Part shown: positions 26,416-38,805 of the stretch, piece by piece
How positions within the stretch are numbered: position 1 is the stretch's first letter
How the letters are laid out: each line of letters starts with the position of its first letter
Assembly: GCF_020740795.1 (NCBI RefSeq)
Contig: NC_067287.1
Coordinates: 32,853,501 to 32,917,500, forward strand
DNA from: Apus apus
Lineage: Eukaryota; Chordata; Aves; Apodiformes; Apodidae
DNA: 64,000 bases
Direction of reading: 5' to 3'
Position numbers and translations under genes: made by a program
Notes under the pieces: model-generated
Database searches by the model: none
Told to the model about the DNA's origin: nothing
What the model saw: only the letters and a program-made list of their open reading frames with translations

Positions 26416-28124
26416 CTACAATAAGGACAATAAATATTAGGGCAATATTTCACATGAAAAAGATCACAATACTGAATTCTTCAGCATGCAGATAAGAGCC
26501 ACAGTTTCAAAAACAGTAACAACAACCATCAGCATGCAAAAAACATCTCCTGACACCACGCAAATGGCATTTGCAGTTCAGAATCTGAGACATGCTAAAA
26601 CTCTCCAACACATAAACAGCATTGTAATTTTTCCATGTATAGACCATCTGGTACAGTTAAAGCTGAAAAAGCTGATGACAAGCAGTTCTATATTGCAGAC
26701 AAATGAAGACAGGTAAATTCAGAAGATCCACTTAAGCTCATACTGCAACAATGTGCTACCCTTCCAAGTACACAGAACAAGTAGCTAAAATTAAAAGATA
26801 CTATCCCAATATTTCTTGTTTACTAGCTCTTCCTTACATGATCACTTATCTGACAAACTAAAAACCTGATGTGATAAAATTTTCAAATGTATTCCTTCGT
26901 AAGGAATAAACTAAACAGGCAATACGCTGAATATTAATATCCAAAGTAAAACTCTCCTCCTTAAATGTGGAACAGAAGACATTTTGTTAGTAAGGCCCAG
27001 GAACTTGGATCATTAAAAAAAATTACAAGCAAAGAAACCTCAAACTTGAAAATTACTATCATTCTATAGCTTTCCTTTATTATTTTTTTTTTTAATAATT
27101 CCTCCTGCCAGCAGTCCATTATTTCAGGACAAACAGGAGGCACAGGCAAGTCAGAGTAAACTGAACACTAAAGACATTTAATGAAATAGATTAAAACTTA
27201 GATTGAAAAGCTGAGAATATACATGCAAAACTAGTTAGCATGTAAATGTTATTAGACAATACCAAACCCCTACATTCTCTCCATTACAAAGACCGTTTAC
27301 AGCCAGGCATAGGGAAAGCCTAGTACTTTTAAACAAGATTCAATTTAACTAACATATTTGCATGAAAATTTTAAAGCACAAGATAAATTAGTCACATGGA
27401 TCCTTTAATTCAGAATACATGAATATAACCACCTGGCAAAGGGATAGTCTTTAGCACTGCTGGTCCCTGAGAGTTTAATGGCTCTAAACCTTATTTTGGA
27501 ATGCTGCTTTCTTCAGGGCCTCTGCTGGAGCAACCAGAGCTGCCCTCTGACACCACATGCTGCAGATTTCTATGCCAATTCTATAAGTAGCCCTGAACTA
27601 CCTCCATTTCTCTCTGGAGGCTGCAGAAAAGGATATTGATCCACAGGCTTCCACTGAACACACTGCTTAAAGAGAAAGCTAGACTCTGAGATTCTACATT
27701 TCCTATTTCTTTCATGTTTTGAGTTCACATTTTAAATGAGGTTTACAAGTCATCTACAGTTCTATAGGAGATCTATAGGAACTCAGTGTCTCCAAAAACC
27801 TTGGATATTTCTACCTAGGTATACTGAAGCACATAAAAGAAAAAAAAAAAAACCAACACAATTAACATTATCTTGTTGTTGTTCTATTAAGAAAAATATT
27901 CTCAGTCATGTTATTCCCTGGCAAGACTACAGCTGAACTAACTTCATAAAATAACTAATTTTTAAGATTTTTTTACTGAAACAGAACTCTGATCTCAACA
28001 TGAGTTAGCATTGCAATTTCAAGTAACATCTGTTGTGGGAACATCTCAGTACATACTGTTTAGACACAACAGGCTGTTATTACTATGTTCATGGACCTTG
28101 CATTAACCTCCTGGTGCCTTTGTG

Positions 28125-28240
28125 CACAGTCAGAGAACCAATATAATTAAAGCTGGGGAGATCACTGGATGTCATCTGCTCCCACTCAAAGCAGGGCAAT
28201 GGGTGTGCTTGACCCCCAGTAAACATGCAATGAATCTTGT
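28125..28240 (-). mobile_element. Possible CR1 remnant, minus strand
   Basis: The stretch aaagctggggagatcactgg followed by gtcatctgctcccactcaaa and gcagggcaat resembles the reversed CR1 3' region (atcatctgctccaa...ctcaaagcaggg). Similarity fades afterwards, so the extent is uncertain and the match may be partial. Confidence 0.4.
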
Positions 28241-29204
28241 ATCCTGTTCTTCATATAAACAAAAAATGCTCTCCGAGTGTAGATCAGTTTTGCCTGCATC
28301 AGGAAGGTGGGATCAGGCTTCAAGCACAGGCCCCTGCTGTGTATTAACCTACATTTCCCATAAGCATTGACAGATGTCTAGGGAGACGGTAAATACTAAT
28401 GTAGATTCTCCATATTTGCTAAGTGTTTAAGCCTACCTTGAAGCTAGATACATAAACAAACAAGTTTGGTTTAAAATGACTAAAATTACTCTTTTAAGCA
28501 AAAAAGCAAACAAACTTTACACTACCATGCCCTGTCTATGTGCCATTCTGTAGAAGCTATTGGCCCTTAACAACTGGGTTAAGTAAAACTAGTTATTTTA
28601 GGAAATTCTTTTAAATACATACAAGCACAAGAAGCATTTTCATTTAGTGAACACATGCAGAAAGCCACGATGGTTGTCAAATACAGCCAAATGTTACTTG
28701 CAAATGGAAGCTGAGAGTATAAGCACATGGCTAAGAAAAAGCAGGCAATATGCCCACTTAGTATTTAAGAATAATTCACAACCTTCATTTTGCACAGAGT
28801 TTTTATAAAGTATGCTAAAATGTATTTAATGGCTGATTGCTTTTCTACTGATTGATGGTGGGTGGGGTGGGTGCCCTTGAAGTTAGACCTTTAGAACTGT
28901 TAACTCTTCTTAGTATAAAGAACTTCAACAAAATATTTAAAGAGAACACAAAGGTAATTAAGTAATGAACTAATTTAAGCATGTTGGGAAAATAAGAATT
29001 TATGTTTTGGGAGTGGGAGAGAAAAGGCTATGTAGAAATAAGACCAAATTCTATATTTTAAGAGTATCCCTAAGAATCTGAAGATATATCTGGTCTGTCC
29101 TTTAACCACTGTACAAAACGCACATTTTTAATACAAGTTAATACACAACAGAGAACACAGGAAAGCAAAAAAAAACTGAAAAAGCTTTTGCACAGCAGGA
29201 TTAC

Positions 29205-29429
29205 ATGAGGTCTCGGGCAGCTGTATTCACTGGTTGGCTTTGGAAAACCACTTTTTGAAGGTGGTGGTATTAACAATCCAGATGGTAGTCTGGAGTCAGG
29301 AGAACTCCTAGGAGTAAGCGTAATGGAAGAGATATCTAAACAAGGAGGTGAATCCTCATTGTTACACCAGAAAAAAGTAGAGGGTCTTTGAAACATATGT
29401 TCATCATTATCACACTTTATGTGCAGCAG
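29205..29429 (-). CDS. Candidate alternative cassette exon of GULP1 (unconfirmed)
   Basis: In the intron between exons 5 and 6 the minus strand has a strong acceptor: a long pyrimidine-rich tract ending ccttttcag, at plus positions 29,430-29,431. It is followed by 225 nt open in phase 0 (75 codons). The encoded peptide starts LLHIKCDNDEH and later contains SPPCLDISSI, LTPRSSPDSR and LIPPPSKSGF. It is Ser/Pro-rich, much like neighbouring exon 6, and has TP and SP sites. The only phase-matching donor I see is CAT|gtaatc, which is weak. Both flanking exons join in phase 0, so inclusion would keep the frame. The frame stays open to a stop at 29,070, but residues beyond the proposed donor look non-coding and I see no nearby AATAAA, so an alternative last exon is less likely. 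This is inference and could be a chance open stretch. Confidence 0.45.
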
Positions 29430-31396
29430 CTGAAAAGGAATCACAGAAAGAGAAAACATTCTAAGGAACAGAACATGGTAAGGTCAGGGAAAAAAGAAAG
29501 AAACAAATGACATTTCATACTTTAAAAAAGTTTGCCAGCAACTTGCTGTTCAGTGCTATAGTTAAAAGATACAGAACTTGAAAATATGATAAAACAAAAT
29601 CTAAAAATATACCACAATAAGATACAGCCCAGTATTAACTGGAATGAAGATGACTTCCTCCTTGATAGTTGCACCAAACAAAATTAAGACAGACATATTT
29701 CAAAAAAATGGGAGAGTCAGATGCAAGGACAAATGTTTAAACTCTCTGGGGTAGCAGCAGTATCTCATCTCTGCACGTGTTTATTAGCAGGTAAGCACAT
29801 ATCTGGGGAGCAGAGTTATTCTGGTGGTTAAAGTACAGGTCAGAATTTTCTTTCTCCAAACCAGGAAACACCTACCATTTATATTCCACCAATATCTAAA
29901 GAAAATTCAATTATTTAACCAAGATTGTCTTAAAGTAGAAGCTCACAGCTTCAACTGAAACAGCTGGTTTCATTTCCTCATCTATAGAATTTGAGAACCT
30001 AAACATTAATGACAATAACACCTCTTGCCATTTTTTCTGTGGATGAATAACTAATTGAATTTGGTATTTTCAGAAGGTATCTCAAAAGCTGAGACTCGTT
30101 TTTGCAAAGCAAAGGAAGCCTCATGTTCCTACAAGAGTAGCACAGGATGCAGGACAGAATAACACTTTGCTACTGGGAGAATTGTTTAGATTCTCTGGGT
30201 CTCTAAACAAATGCAGAGAACAGCTTCAAACAGAGGCAAATGAGTCATATGCACATCAGAATACAAATGGGAAAAGTGTTCACCTAAGATGACAAAGTGG
30301 TCACTGCAGAGTTCTGGTCTGAACTAGGCAGACCAGAACCTGAAGCTTGCTGCCTTGTATGATGGGAGAGAATTTAACTGTATATTCCAGCAAGATTAAT
30401 TGTGTATTGAGAACAAAGCTGAGGGCTTTGTGCACTTGGATAAAAAGCAAAAATCCTTATTTTTTTTTTTGCCTGAGTGGGAAATAACTGCAGTCTTAAA
30501 AGGTTTCAAAAGAACTGGGTCTTGTCTATGTGAAATTATGAAAAAAAAAAATTAAAAAGCCTTTAGAACTGATCCTGGAAAGAAAAGCAAAAAGAAAATA
30601 TCTTTATTTAAGAAACATGCTCAACCAGTCTTTCTGATGGGGCGAAGTTGTAATTCCTATCTCCAAATCTGAGGCAAACAGCTTTGGACAGTTAAATCAA
30701 AGCTTTGAAGGACAGATTCATCCTTAAATCTTAACAGAAGGGACTGAAAATCGGTGGACACAGCTCTTGGCTAGAGCCAAGAGTTCATATATTGAGAAAG
30801 CAGGAAATGGATCTAGGGTGTAGGTATCTTGCCTAAATACCGCTCTGACTTGCCCAGGCTGAAGCAGTGGCAAATAAGTGCATCAAAAATTTTGAAGTCT
30901 GCTTTTACTCTCTTCATACAGTGTTACACAATCAATAGGACATAATTATTTAATTAAAAGCTTGCATAACTCTAGTAGAGTAGGATTTATTCAATGAATT
31001 AAAACATTTTTTTCAGAGTTATGTAGAAAAAACATTTCAAACCCTTTTAAACTGAGTTGTAGTTCCTTTCTTCACATTGTTATCAGATAAGCCAGGTTAA
31101 GGGTACAATTTTTGTAATGATGCAATACTTAATGAGAACACAACAAACACCAGAAAGTCCTATTCAAAATTTGCAATTCATAAGGAAAAAAAAGTTTTAA
31201 ATTCAATTACAAAGAATTACTCTGTTGCCAATCTGGAACTGTGAAACAAGAGGATTTGGAATGTTGATCAATAAAAATGAAAACAAAAAAACTACAAGAC
31301 ATGGAATTTTTCTAATTATTTCAAGAGTCTTACTAGACTACAGGTAGAAGACTTGCAGTACTGCTTTGTAATTGCTACTATGTAATATTTGCTGAG

Positions 31397-31410
31397 ATAT
31401 ATATATATAT
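31397..31410 (+). repeat. (AT)7 microsatellite
   Basis: Seven AT dinucleotides, followed by a short A8 run. Intronic. Confidence 0.9.
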
Positions 31411-34400
31411 GGAAAAAAAATATTTCATAATAATAAACTCTAGAAGATACTAAATAGTCAAATTAAGGAAGCAAAATATTTCTCCAAGACGCAAAACAGA
31501 AGAGCATGAGTAGTTGCCATTAGAAAGCATGTTAATCACATAAAAATAATATAGAAACCAGCAAAATGCATTTAGGATGCAAATCAGCAGAATTATAAGG
31601 ATGATAAATATCAAATCCAGGCAATGAAAGGTTTCAATACGAACGGTTTAATTCCTGTCCATTGAGCAGTCATGTTTCCTCCTATTTATCTGAGAAGCAA
31701 TAATCTTACAATATTTCACACCATACATGCCGTCAAGCTCCATAGGACAATATTGGGAACATGCCTAGTCAATAATGAATTTTCACAAATAATTCTTCAC
31801 TTGCAGGCAGGAGAGAAGCCCACCATGGGCACTGGGACCTGTGTTGTGAGTGCTGTTCTGCATGGGCATCCCATGGCCCAGAAGGACCTGTGATGCGGAC
31901 ATTGCTTTCTGCTTACAGCCCTGTGTATTCAAACAGCCCACAGACAGGATAGGTAGAGCAGCGAAGGGTATTCAGCAATGGAAAAGAAGAACTGGAAGGT
32001 CACAAAGAGAAGGACTGCACAGAAGGCTTTTAAAATGTAGGAAACAGCACCAGCTTCAGAAAATGCAAGAGAAGAGAACAGACTCTAAAGAGTACAATCT
32101 AAAAAGGGTATAACTTGTGAAAATTAATACTCTCACAACAAACTATATGGAAAAGAAATACGTAAAAATATATTAAATAGCCATTTTATGTGGCAATTAT
32201 ATTTTGTCTGAGCTTCCCAGCGTTCAACACTGAACATATTACTTTTCAATTTGGGTCCTTTCTTATCAACACAAGACAATAACATAAAAACATTCTTAAT
32301 GAAATTAACACACTAGTTAAGTGGACTTGGTGACTATTATGATTAGATGTTATTATGTGCCTGTCAAAATTTATTTTTTACTCACTATTTAGCATGATGC
32401 TGAAGATCCACTAACTGGCTGCATCATACTACAAAACGTAGCATGATTTAATTTTTGTTAATCAAGAAATAATTTCAAAATTGTTTGTTTTTATTAGGTG
32501 TCTTAAGACATTGATTGCAATCTCTGTCATACCTCCAGGGGAATCAAATTAGTGTATTAATGAATTAGAAAATGTTTTTCTTCCTTTGAACGTTTCAGGT
32601 GGTAAAATACAGAACAGTCACAGTGGATAACTGTAGAGAATGTTACAGGGATTAATGAGTGACCTTGAATTGGAAATTATGTAGTTTCAAAACCACTGAT
32701 TACAGGCTACCTGAGATTTGGGACTAAGAATACTAAGGATATAGTAATTTACTAAACCATAAAACACTGTATAAGCATTAGCAGTTTCATTAATTAACTG
32801 CTATATCTTTGGTTCATTTAGTACTTTTGCAGTAACATGAAATCTGACAGGCAATTTCAAATTTATTTAACATCACAAACAATAGAATTTTAAACCCTCA
32901 TGAAGAAGTGCTCACTGAAATTAATACAGGATATGAGAAATTGAAAAAGCAGAAGAGAGGCAAAGAAAAAATGTGCATTTTCCCACGTGGCAGTCTTAAT
33001 GGAAACATAAAACAAGTGATATGGCTAAACACATTCCAAAACTGTTTTCTGAAATACGCATACAGTTCCAACATCTATCTTGGGGTTTTCTCATGGGTGC
33101 ATTAAAGCGTTTTAATGAGGGTAATAGGTGCAGGTGGCCTATCCTTTAAGTCACAGTTAAATAAGCTTTTTTAAAAGTGTAATGAATCAGTATCTTTAAT
33201 GCTCCATTTTCACAACACTGCCATGACAGGAATACTTATTAAACACTCTTTATTTAACAGTACTTATGGTGAATGAAAGAGCACCATTCCTCTTGGGGCT
33301 GTTTCTCCCAATTGTTCTCCCTTTTAAAGTTACTTTCCTCAATATTCCTGTTTTCCTCCATCTAACTGCAGAGTCATACACTTGTCACAACTTCTTCCTC
33401 TGCCTTAAACATGTTACTCAATGAGAAAACCAGGACATGCCGGATAAACTTCAGCAAAGCCGAGAAGAGATGAAAAACCTCTCTTAGCCCATCGGAAGTT
33501 TCTTAGCGGTATAGAAAGTTTAACTGTTCAGTCAGCCATAGAAAACTGAGGGTGCCAACTGTACCTCACTGCTAAGCCACAAGAAGGCTGTGTGTGCAGC
33601 TAAACCTGGAGACTTCAGGCAACACTAGCAATATAAACAGTGAAAAAAGACATAATGTGAAACAACACTCCCAGGGATGCACTGATCTTTGGAGGTTGGT
33701 TTTATACATGGCAGCAGCATCCAAAGTCTTATTGTGATACAAACTTGAGCAAGCAACAAAATGAGAATCAGATTGTCCACATAAAATCAAGACCAAATGC
33801 AAAAAAAGACCAGCGACTAATGTATTGCCAAGCCACTAAAGCAGATGAAAAGTAAACAGCACAGATAGAAAAGTAATGGAAACTTTAGCCACACATGCAA
33901 GGGAGTGAGAGACAAAAGAAACATCCCATGCCAATTATTTCCCACGGCACAGGGAAGCGCAGCTATAAAGGCAAACTACTCCAAGGGAACTCCCAGGCTG
34001 GTATAGTATGTAAGGATACTCTCAGATTCTATTGTCTTCTTGATGCTCAAGTGAGAATAGGAGATGCAGTCTGGTCCTGTTCATAGGAAAATGGTCCGGG
34101 AATCAGAAGACTTTAGCTTCACTGCCAGAAAAGGCAGAAAGGGCTTTTTATACAAAAAACCCAAACCTGGCAGTGTCAAGGGTCAGTGAAATAATGCAAG
34201 AAGAACTGATCTTCAACTTTCTAAAGGTACTTTCTACCTATTTCATTTCATTAAAAATTAATGGGAAGACTAAAGTGTCTGGAATAAAGACACAAAAGTC
34301 ATTGAACTCCTCAGAAGATAAAAAAATGAGTAAAGAAATGACAGCCTGGCATTGCATGCATATGATACCATGGCTTCTAAGTTTCTGACAAGTGGGAAAG

Positions 34401-36289
34401 ACATCCTGGCCTAGATCAGTATTTTAACAAATAGAGCATGACAGCGACTTTGCTCACTGTCTGTAACAGCACTGTTTCACGCTACAGCTGCAACAAATAC
34501 TAACACCCCTAAGTCTCCTCTCATGGGGAAGGTAAACACACACCCATTGTCAGCCTGGAATTATTCCTGCTTAGACCACATGCCTTCCAGTCCCCCTTCT
34601 AGAGGGCTGGGGATTGAAGAAGAGGATGTAAAAAACCCGTGATTTCAATGTTTATATTTGTCATGTTCTGCGAACCCTCACAGGCCCTTGCAACATCATC
34701 TGCTTCTTTAAGTATATACTTGTTTAATCGAGTTGCTAGTGTTGAGTTCTGAAGTGCTAAATCAATTGCTGATTACCAAGTGTTTCTGGGACCATGCATT
34801 AATCACCCAAGGAAGAGCACACAGTCAACAGCCTCTAAGACAGGAAAGCCATTTCAGCACATCTGGTGAGTGTTGAGAAAGTACAACCAGCATGCAAGCA
34901 ACCAAATGCAAAAATGAAAGCAAAAGACAGGAAAATCCAACGTACTATTTAAACATAAACACAACTTTGTAACCATCTGCACCTGGCTCCTGAAACTGAG
35001 TATTTCTTTACAAATTATTGTGATGCCAGTTAATGGCACATGTACTTTTATCATACTAGGTGTCAAGTATCAGGGCTTAAACTTTCCATTGATCATTAAA
35101 CAATCCCGCCCCAGACCTCAGTAGACAGAATAACATACAACTGGACTGATAGATATGGAGCTATAGCTGTATCAAATTAACTAAATATAAAGAAATCACA
35201 ACTTATTATATCTAAAAAAGCTTCAGAAAGCTGTTGGATGGCACTGGTGTATCTTTATAATTCAATAGCACAGGTATGAGTATGAGGGCTGAAAGACAAC
35301 CTAAAATTTACAGCTTAATAAATATGTTTTAAATAATGAGAACAATTGTGTCATGCTCATAGAACATACCACGAAAAATATCTGCAGGGAAGCAAGTTCT
35401 CCCATCTAACCAAAAGTGCTTAAGAATTGACTCAGGTGAGGTATTATTCCCCATGGTGGGAATTTTTTTGTACTTATGTAAGCTATTTCATTTCAGTATT
35501 TAACAAAACACCATCAGCAGATTTGAAAGTTTTACTGACAAAATGATCACAAGATAGAAAATTTCTTTTTCTTTTCTAATTTTGAAGACATAGAGCAGCA
35601 GTCACACAGATATTTTTAACAATATGGTATTTGAAAGTTTTAAACAAATTCAGCAAAAAATTACCTCCAATTTTTTTTTTTTGAAACTAAAGTTATTATG
35701 TAGATCATGCATATAAAAAAATTATGTGGAAATAAAGGAAAACATTCTTTGTGTCACTTCTGATTTTTTTTTAATAGGAGCTGAGACTTTGCAAAGTCAT
35801 ACTTAAAATGACAGTTGATTTGAATTAAGAGCATATAAAATTAATTGCAAAGTGTAACAGGCAGTCTATTGTCTTATAAAATGTTTGCCATTGCCTTCGT
35901 TCATAAATTTTTGTTACTCACATAGTAAAAGAATACAGAGGTATCATCAACTGCTATTCCAGACACTTTGACTTTCGATCCCTTCATCGAATTTTCCCCA
36001 TGCATTATGCTCCCTTTTCTCTGCACTGAAATCACCTCATAGCCTCACTACTCCAACCCTTCATTTATTTTCAACGTAACTATTGCATTTGTATCTACTT
36101 TATCTTACACTAGCACAACTAAGAGCACTGATTTGCAATGTACATGACCTAGTTTAACACAGACCTACTGGAATGCTCTCTTGGTAAGGTACAAAAGTTG
36201 ATAGTGTTTGGTGGATACGGTTATGTTCCTAGATTTGTTATGTTTCCTAGAAATATGTTTGGGTTTGTTTGTTTTTCTTTATTTTTGGC

Positions 36290-36480
36290 TGCAGAACTGA
36301 TTGAAGAATCCTCTAAGAGGAAAGTAGCTTAGTCCAAACTTCTGCTTGAAGCAGCATCCAATAAGCTAAAGCTGCTAAGGACTATGGCCAGGGAAGTTCT
36401 GAGTACCTCCAAGAGTGCAGATAGCTCCAAACTTTTTGGGCAACCTGTTCCAATATTTATTCATTTATATAAATCTATTC
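36290..36480 (-). mobile_element. Old degenerate CR1 fragment, minus strand
   Basis: The reversed CR1 pattern is recognisable but worn: tagtccaaacttctgcttga, then gagtacctccaagagtgcag, then ttttgggcaacctgttccaa. Many substitutions suggest an old insertion. The boundaries are approximate. Confidence 0.7.
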
Positions 36481-38229
36481 TGTGGCAGAATTAATTGACA
36501 TATTAAATGTGCTGTTGTATTACTCCTACTGTACTTCTAATCAGGAGGAATTTTGTGACAGGAAATGTTTGTGGGTTTCCTTTTTAAATACTGAGGTGTA
36601 AATAAAACAATACAACTATGCAAAAAAATAATAGCTTGATTTATTGAAGGAATTACTAAATTTATTTAGATTATAGATACATAAATCTAGATAAGTAGAA
36701 ATTATTCTAGAAAATATATTTACTATAATTAATAGTTAATACGTATAGTTCTCAGTATTGTATAATTTAGTTATAGCTAAGTGTTATTTAAGCAATATGC
36801 ATATTAATTGCACCAACAGTAAATAAAGCACTATCTAGGGAGAGAATTTACAAATGGCTGGCAAATTTACAAGTTTAGATCTTAAGTCTTTAATAAGGAA
36901 TGACACACCATTGTGTTAAGACAAAATAAATAATGAACTACAAGGTATTTTCTAATAATTATTAATATTTTTCTTCAATTTTTTGGCCAAATGCAATTAT
37001 GAAGTTCATTATTTTAAATTAAACAGGAATGCATCTATCACAAGAGACTTAAAAGCCTGTCTGCATTAAAAGATAAGTTTAATAACTACATTCATAAATA
37101 AAAACAAACTAGCTGCCATCCCCAATGAGGAACATAAAATATTAAAGAATTGGCTAAATAGATTTTAAATCTAGCATGAAAGTTGATTACCTATCACTGA
37201 ATGCTTCCTGAGTGAGAAGGCATCCATAATTTCCCATTTTCACTGTGGCACTTAATGCAGTATTTATAATTTATGGTGCTCTCTTCTCTAATCATATTTT
37301 AGTAAAATGACATGACAGCTCCTCATGGGAACACTGACCTAGTGAATATCAAGGGAGCATACAGACACTACTGGAAAATGGTCATCACCATTACAAACAC
37401 ACTTTTACATTGCCCAGATTTCTAAACAACCCTTTAAAGAGAAAAGGTGCTCACCCAGGGGAGGAATATGGGGGCCCAGCACACAGCTTAAAAGCAGTCC
37501 ATCTTTTTTTAAGATTTTGCTACAGGCACATTAAGACATACTATTTATTTTCACACTTCTCTAATATTGTCCCCACTTATAAGAGGGGGGTCATTAGAAT
37601 AATGCTGCAAGGCAGCCTGCATTTTTAGAGGTCCTGCCTCGATACAAGTAACTCTCAAGCAGAGAGTTTATATTTAAAAATACTTTTGCTGTGATCATCT
37701 AGAGGAACTGCAGAAAGCCTTGGAAATTTCCAGTGATGAGGAATCCACACTTGCTCCTTCTTACCTACTCACCCAATGCTAGTTCCTGAGACCTAATGAC
37801 TCCTTTCAAAGACAGACAAAAAAATTTAAGTGTCATTTAGAAAATGTCAGCTGTAAATGACAATATGCTTGTGACAAAGTTCCTAGAAAAACCTCAAGAC
37901 CCTTTAAGTGCAGAAAAGAGTTGTTCATCCTTAGCTGGCAGGCTTAGGTGTCTACTAGAACCAGCATTTGCTGTCTCTAGGCAACAAATAGGTCTGACAA
38001 GGGGATTAAAGAAATACAGGCTGAGAGGCTACAATTTGAACTTTGGTTGGCTTGTCACATTCTTACTGTTACATCAATACTGCATTGCAATAGATATGTT
38101 AAATGATCATTGTATGTTAATCACATGTTAATCACAATCACTGGAAATAGTCTGGACACTAATAATTATTGTAACACAATCATTATAAATTCATAATTTT
38201 GGATACAAGAGTTACATCCATGTACTTAC

Positions 38230-38322
38230 CGGAGATGCATGGACTTGTGTTATTCTTAACTTGTTTTCCAAATCTTGAACTTTATTTTTCAGTTCTGTGT
38301 TTTCAGTTTCTAATTCTTGAAT
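38230..38322 (-). CDS. GULP1: GULP1 coding exon 5 of 8 in window (leucine zipper)
   Basis: This 93-nt exon encodes 31 residues, starting [20 protein letters not shown] and ending TQVHASP. Using family numbering, leucines at 169 (previous exon), 176, 183 and 190 are spaced exactly seven apart. This is the leucine-zipper coiled coil through which GULP1 is known to dimerise. The acceptor is ctttgtag and the donor is gtaagt. Both ends are phase 0. The end of this exon is also the point where the proposed 75-codon cassette at 29,205-29,429 would be inserted. Confidence 0.94.
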
Positions 38323-38688
38323 CTACAAAGCAAGTGGTTATTGCAACAGCTATCGGGATATTCATTCAACAACAGCATTCACTGAGAGTAAGTTTTAACT
38401 GAGATCTGGTGTTTTAGAAGCATGGTTTAGCTAGTTATCTGATTACAAAAACTTATTACATTTCTGTGTCTTCCATATTTCAACCTTGCTTTTCTCTTTA
38501 CTGCCCTTGCAAGACAGCAAAACATAACACAGTTATCAAGTCTTTTTTCTGATTTCTGTCTTTAACTGCAAGCTGTTGCAACTTCCAGCAGTCAGAATAC
38601 TGCTGGAAATGATGCTGTCACACAGAGCAGATAACACCAATACAGTAGCATATTCTTCTGTAACTAAGAAACATAGTTCAGAACTTAC
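38323..38688. other. GULP1 intron between exons 4 and 5
   Basis: This is a short 366-nt intron with canonical GT-AG ends on the minus strand. No repeats are visible. Confidence 0.9.
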
Positions 38689-38805
38689 TCTTTTCTGTAA
38701 ACCTGCAATTTGTTTCCTTGTTTCAACATCTTTTCCTCCAGATTCCAGAAATTTCCTGTAAGCTAAGTCAAATGCTTGACCAATTGTTAAAGTTATCTCT
38801 TCTGC
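38689..38805 (-). CDS. GULP1: GULP1 coding exon 4 of 8 in window (PTB C-terminal helix)
   Basis: This 117-nt exon encodes 39 residues, beginning [19 protein letters not shown]. That is the C-terminal alpha helix that closes the PTB fold. The exon ends in IAGLQKR, which starts the coiled coil. It covers about residues 134-172. The acceptor is ttttatgtaaag, a weak polypyrimidine tract, and the donor is gtaagt. Both ends are phase 0. It is separated from the next coding exon by only 366 nt, the shortest intron seen here. Confidence 0.95.

Larger units (their letters stand above)
26416..38229. other. GULP1 intron between exons 5 and 6
   Basis: At 11.8 kb this is the largest complete intron in the window. 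It holds the candidate cassette exon at 29,205-29,429, a degenerate CR1 remnant near 28.1 kb, an (AT)7 run at 31,397-31,410 and an old antisense CR1 fragment at 36.3 kb. The rest is unrecognised AT-rich sequence. Confidence 0.8.

Noticed and set aside
29070..29204. Continuation of the candidate cassette frame to its stop, as an alternative last exon
   Set aside because: The residues turn Phe/Leu/Cys-rich as in a T-rich intron, and no AATAAA was seen within a few hundred bases downstream on the minus strand.
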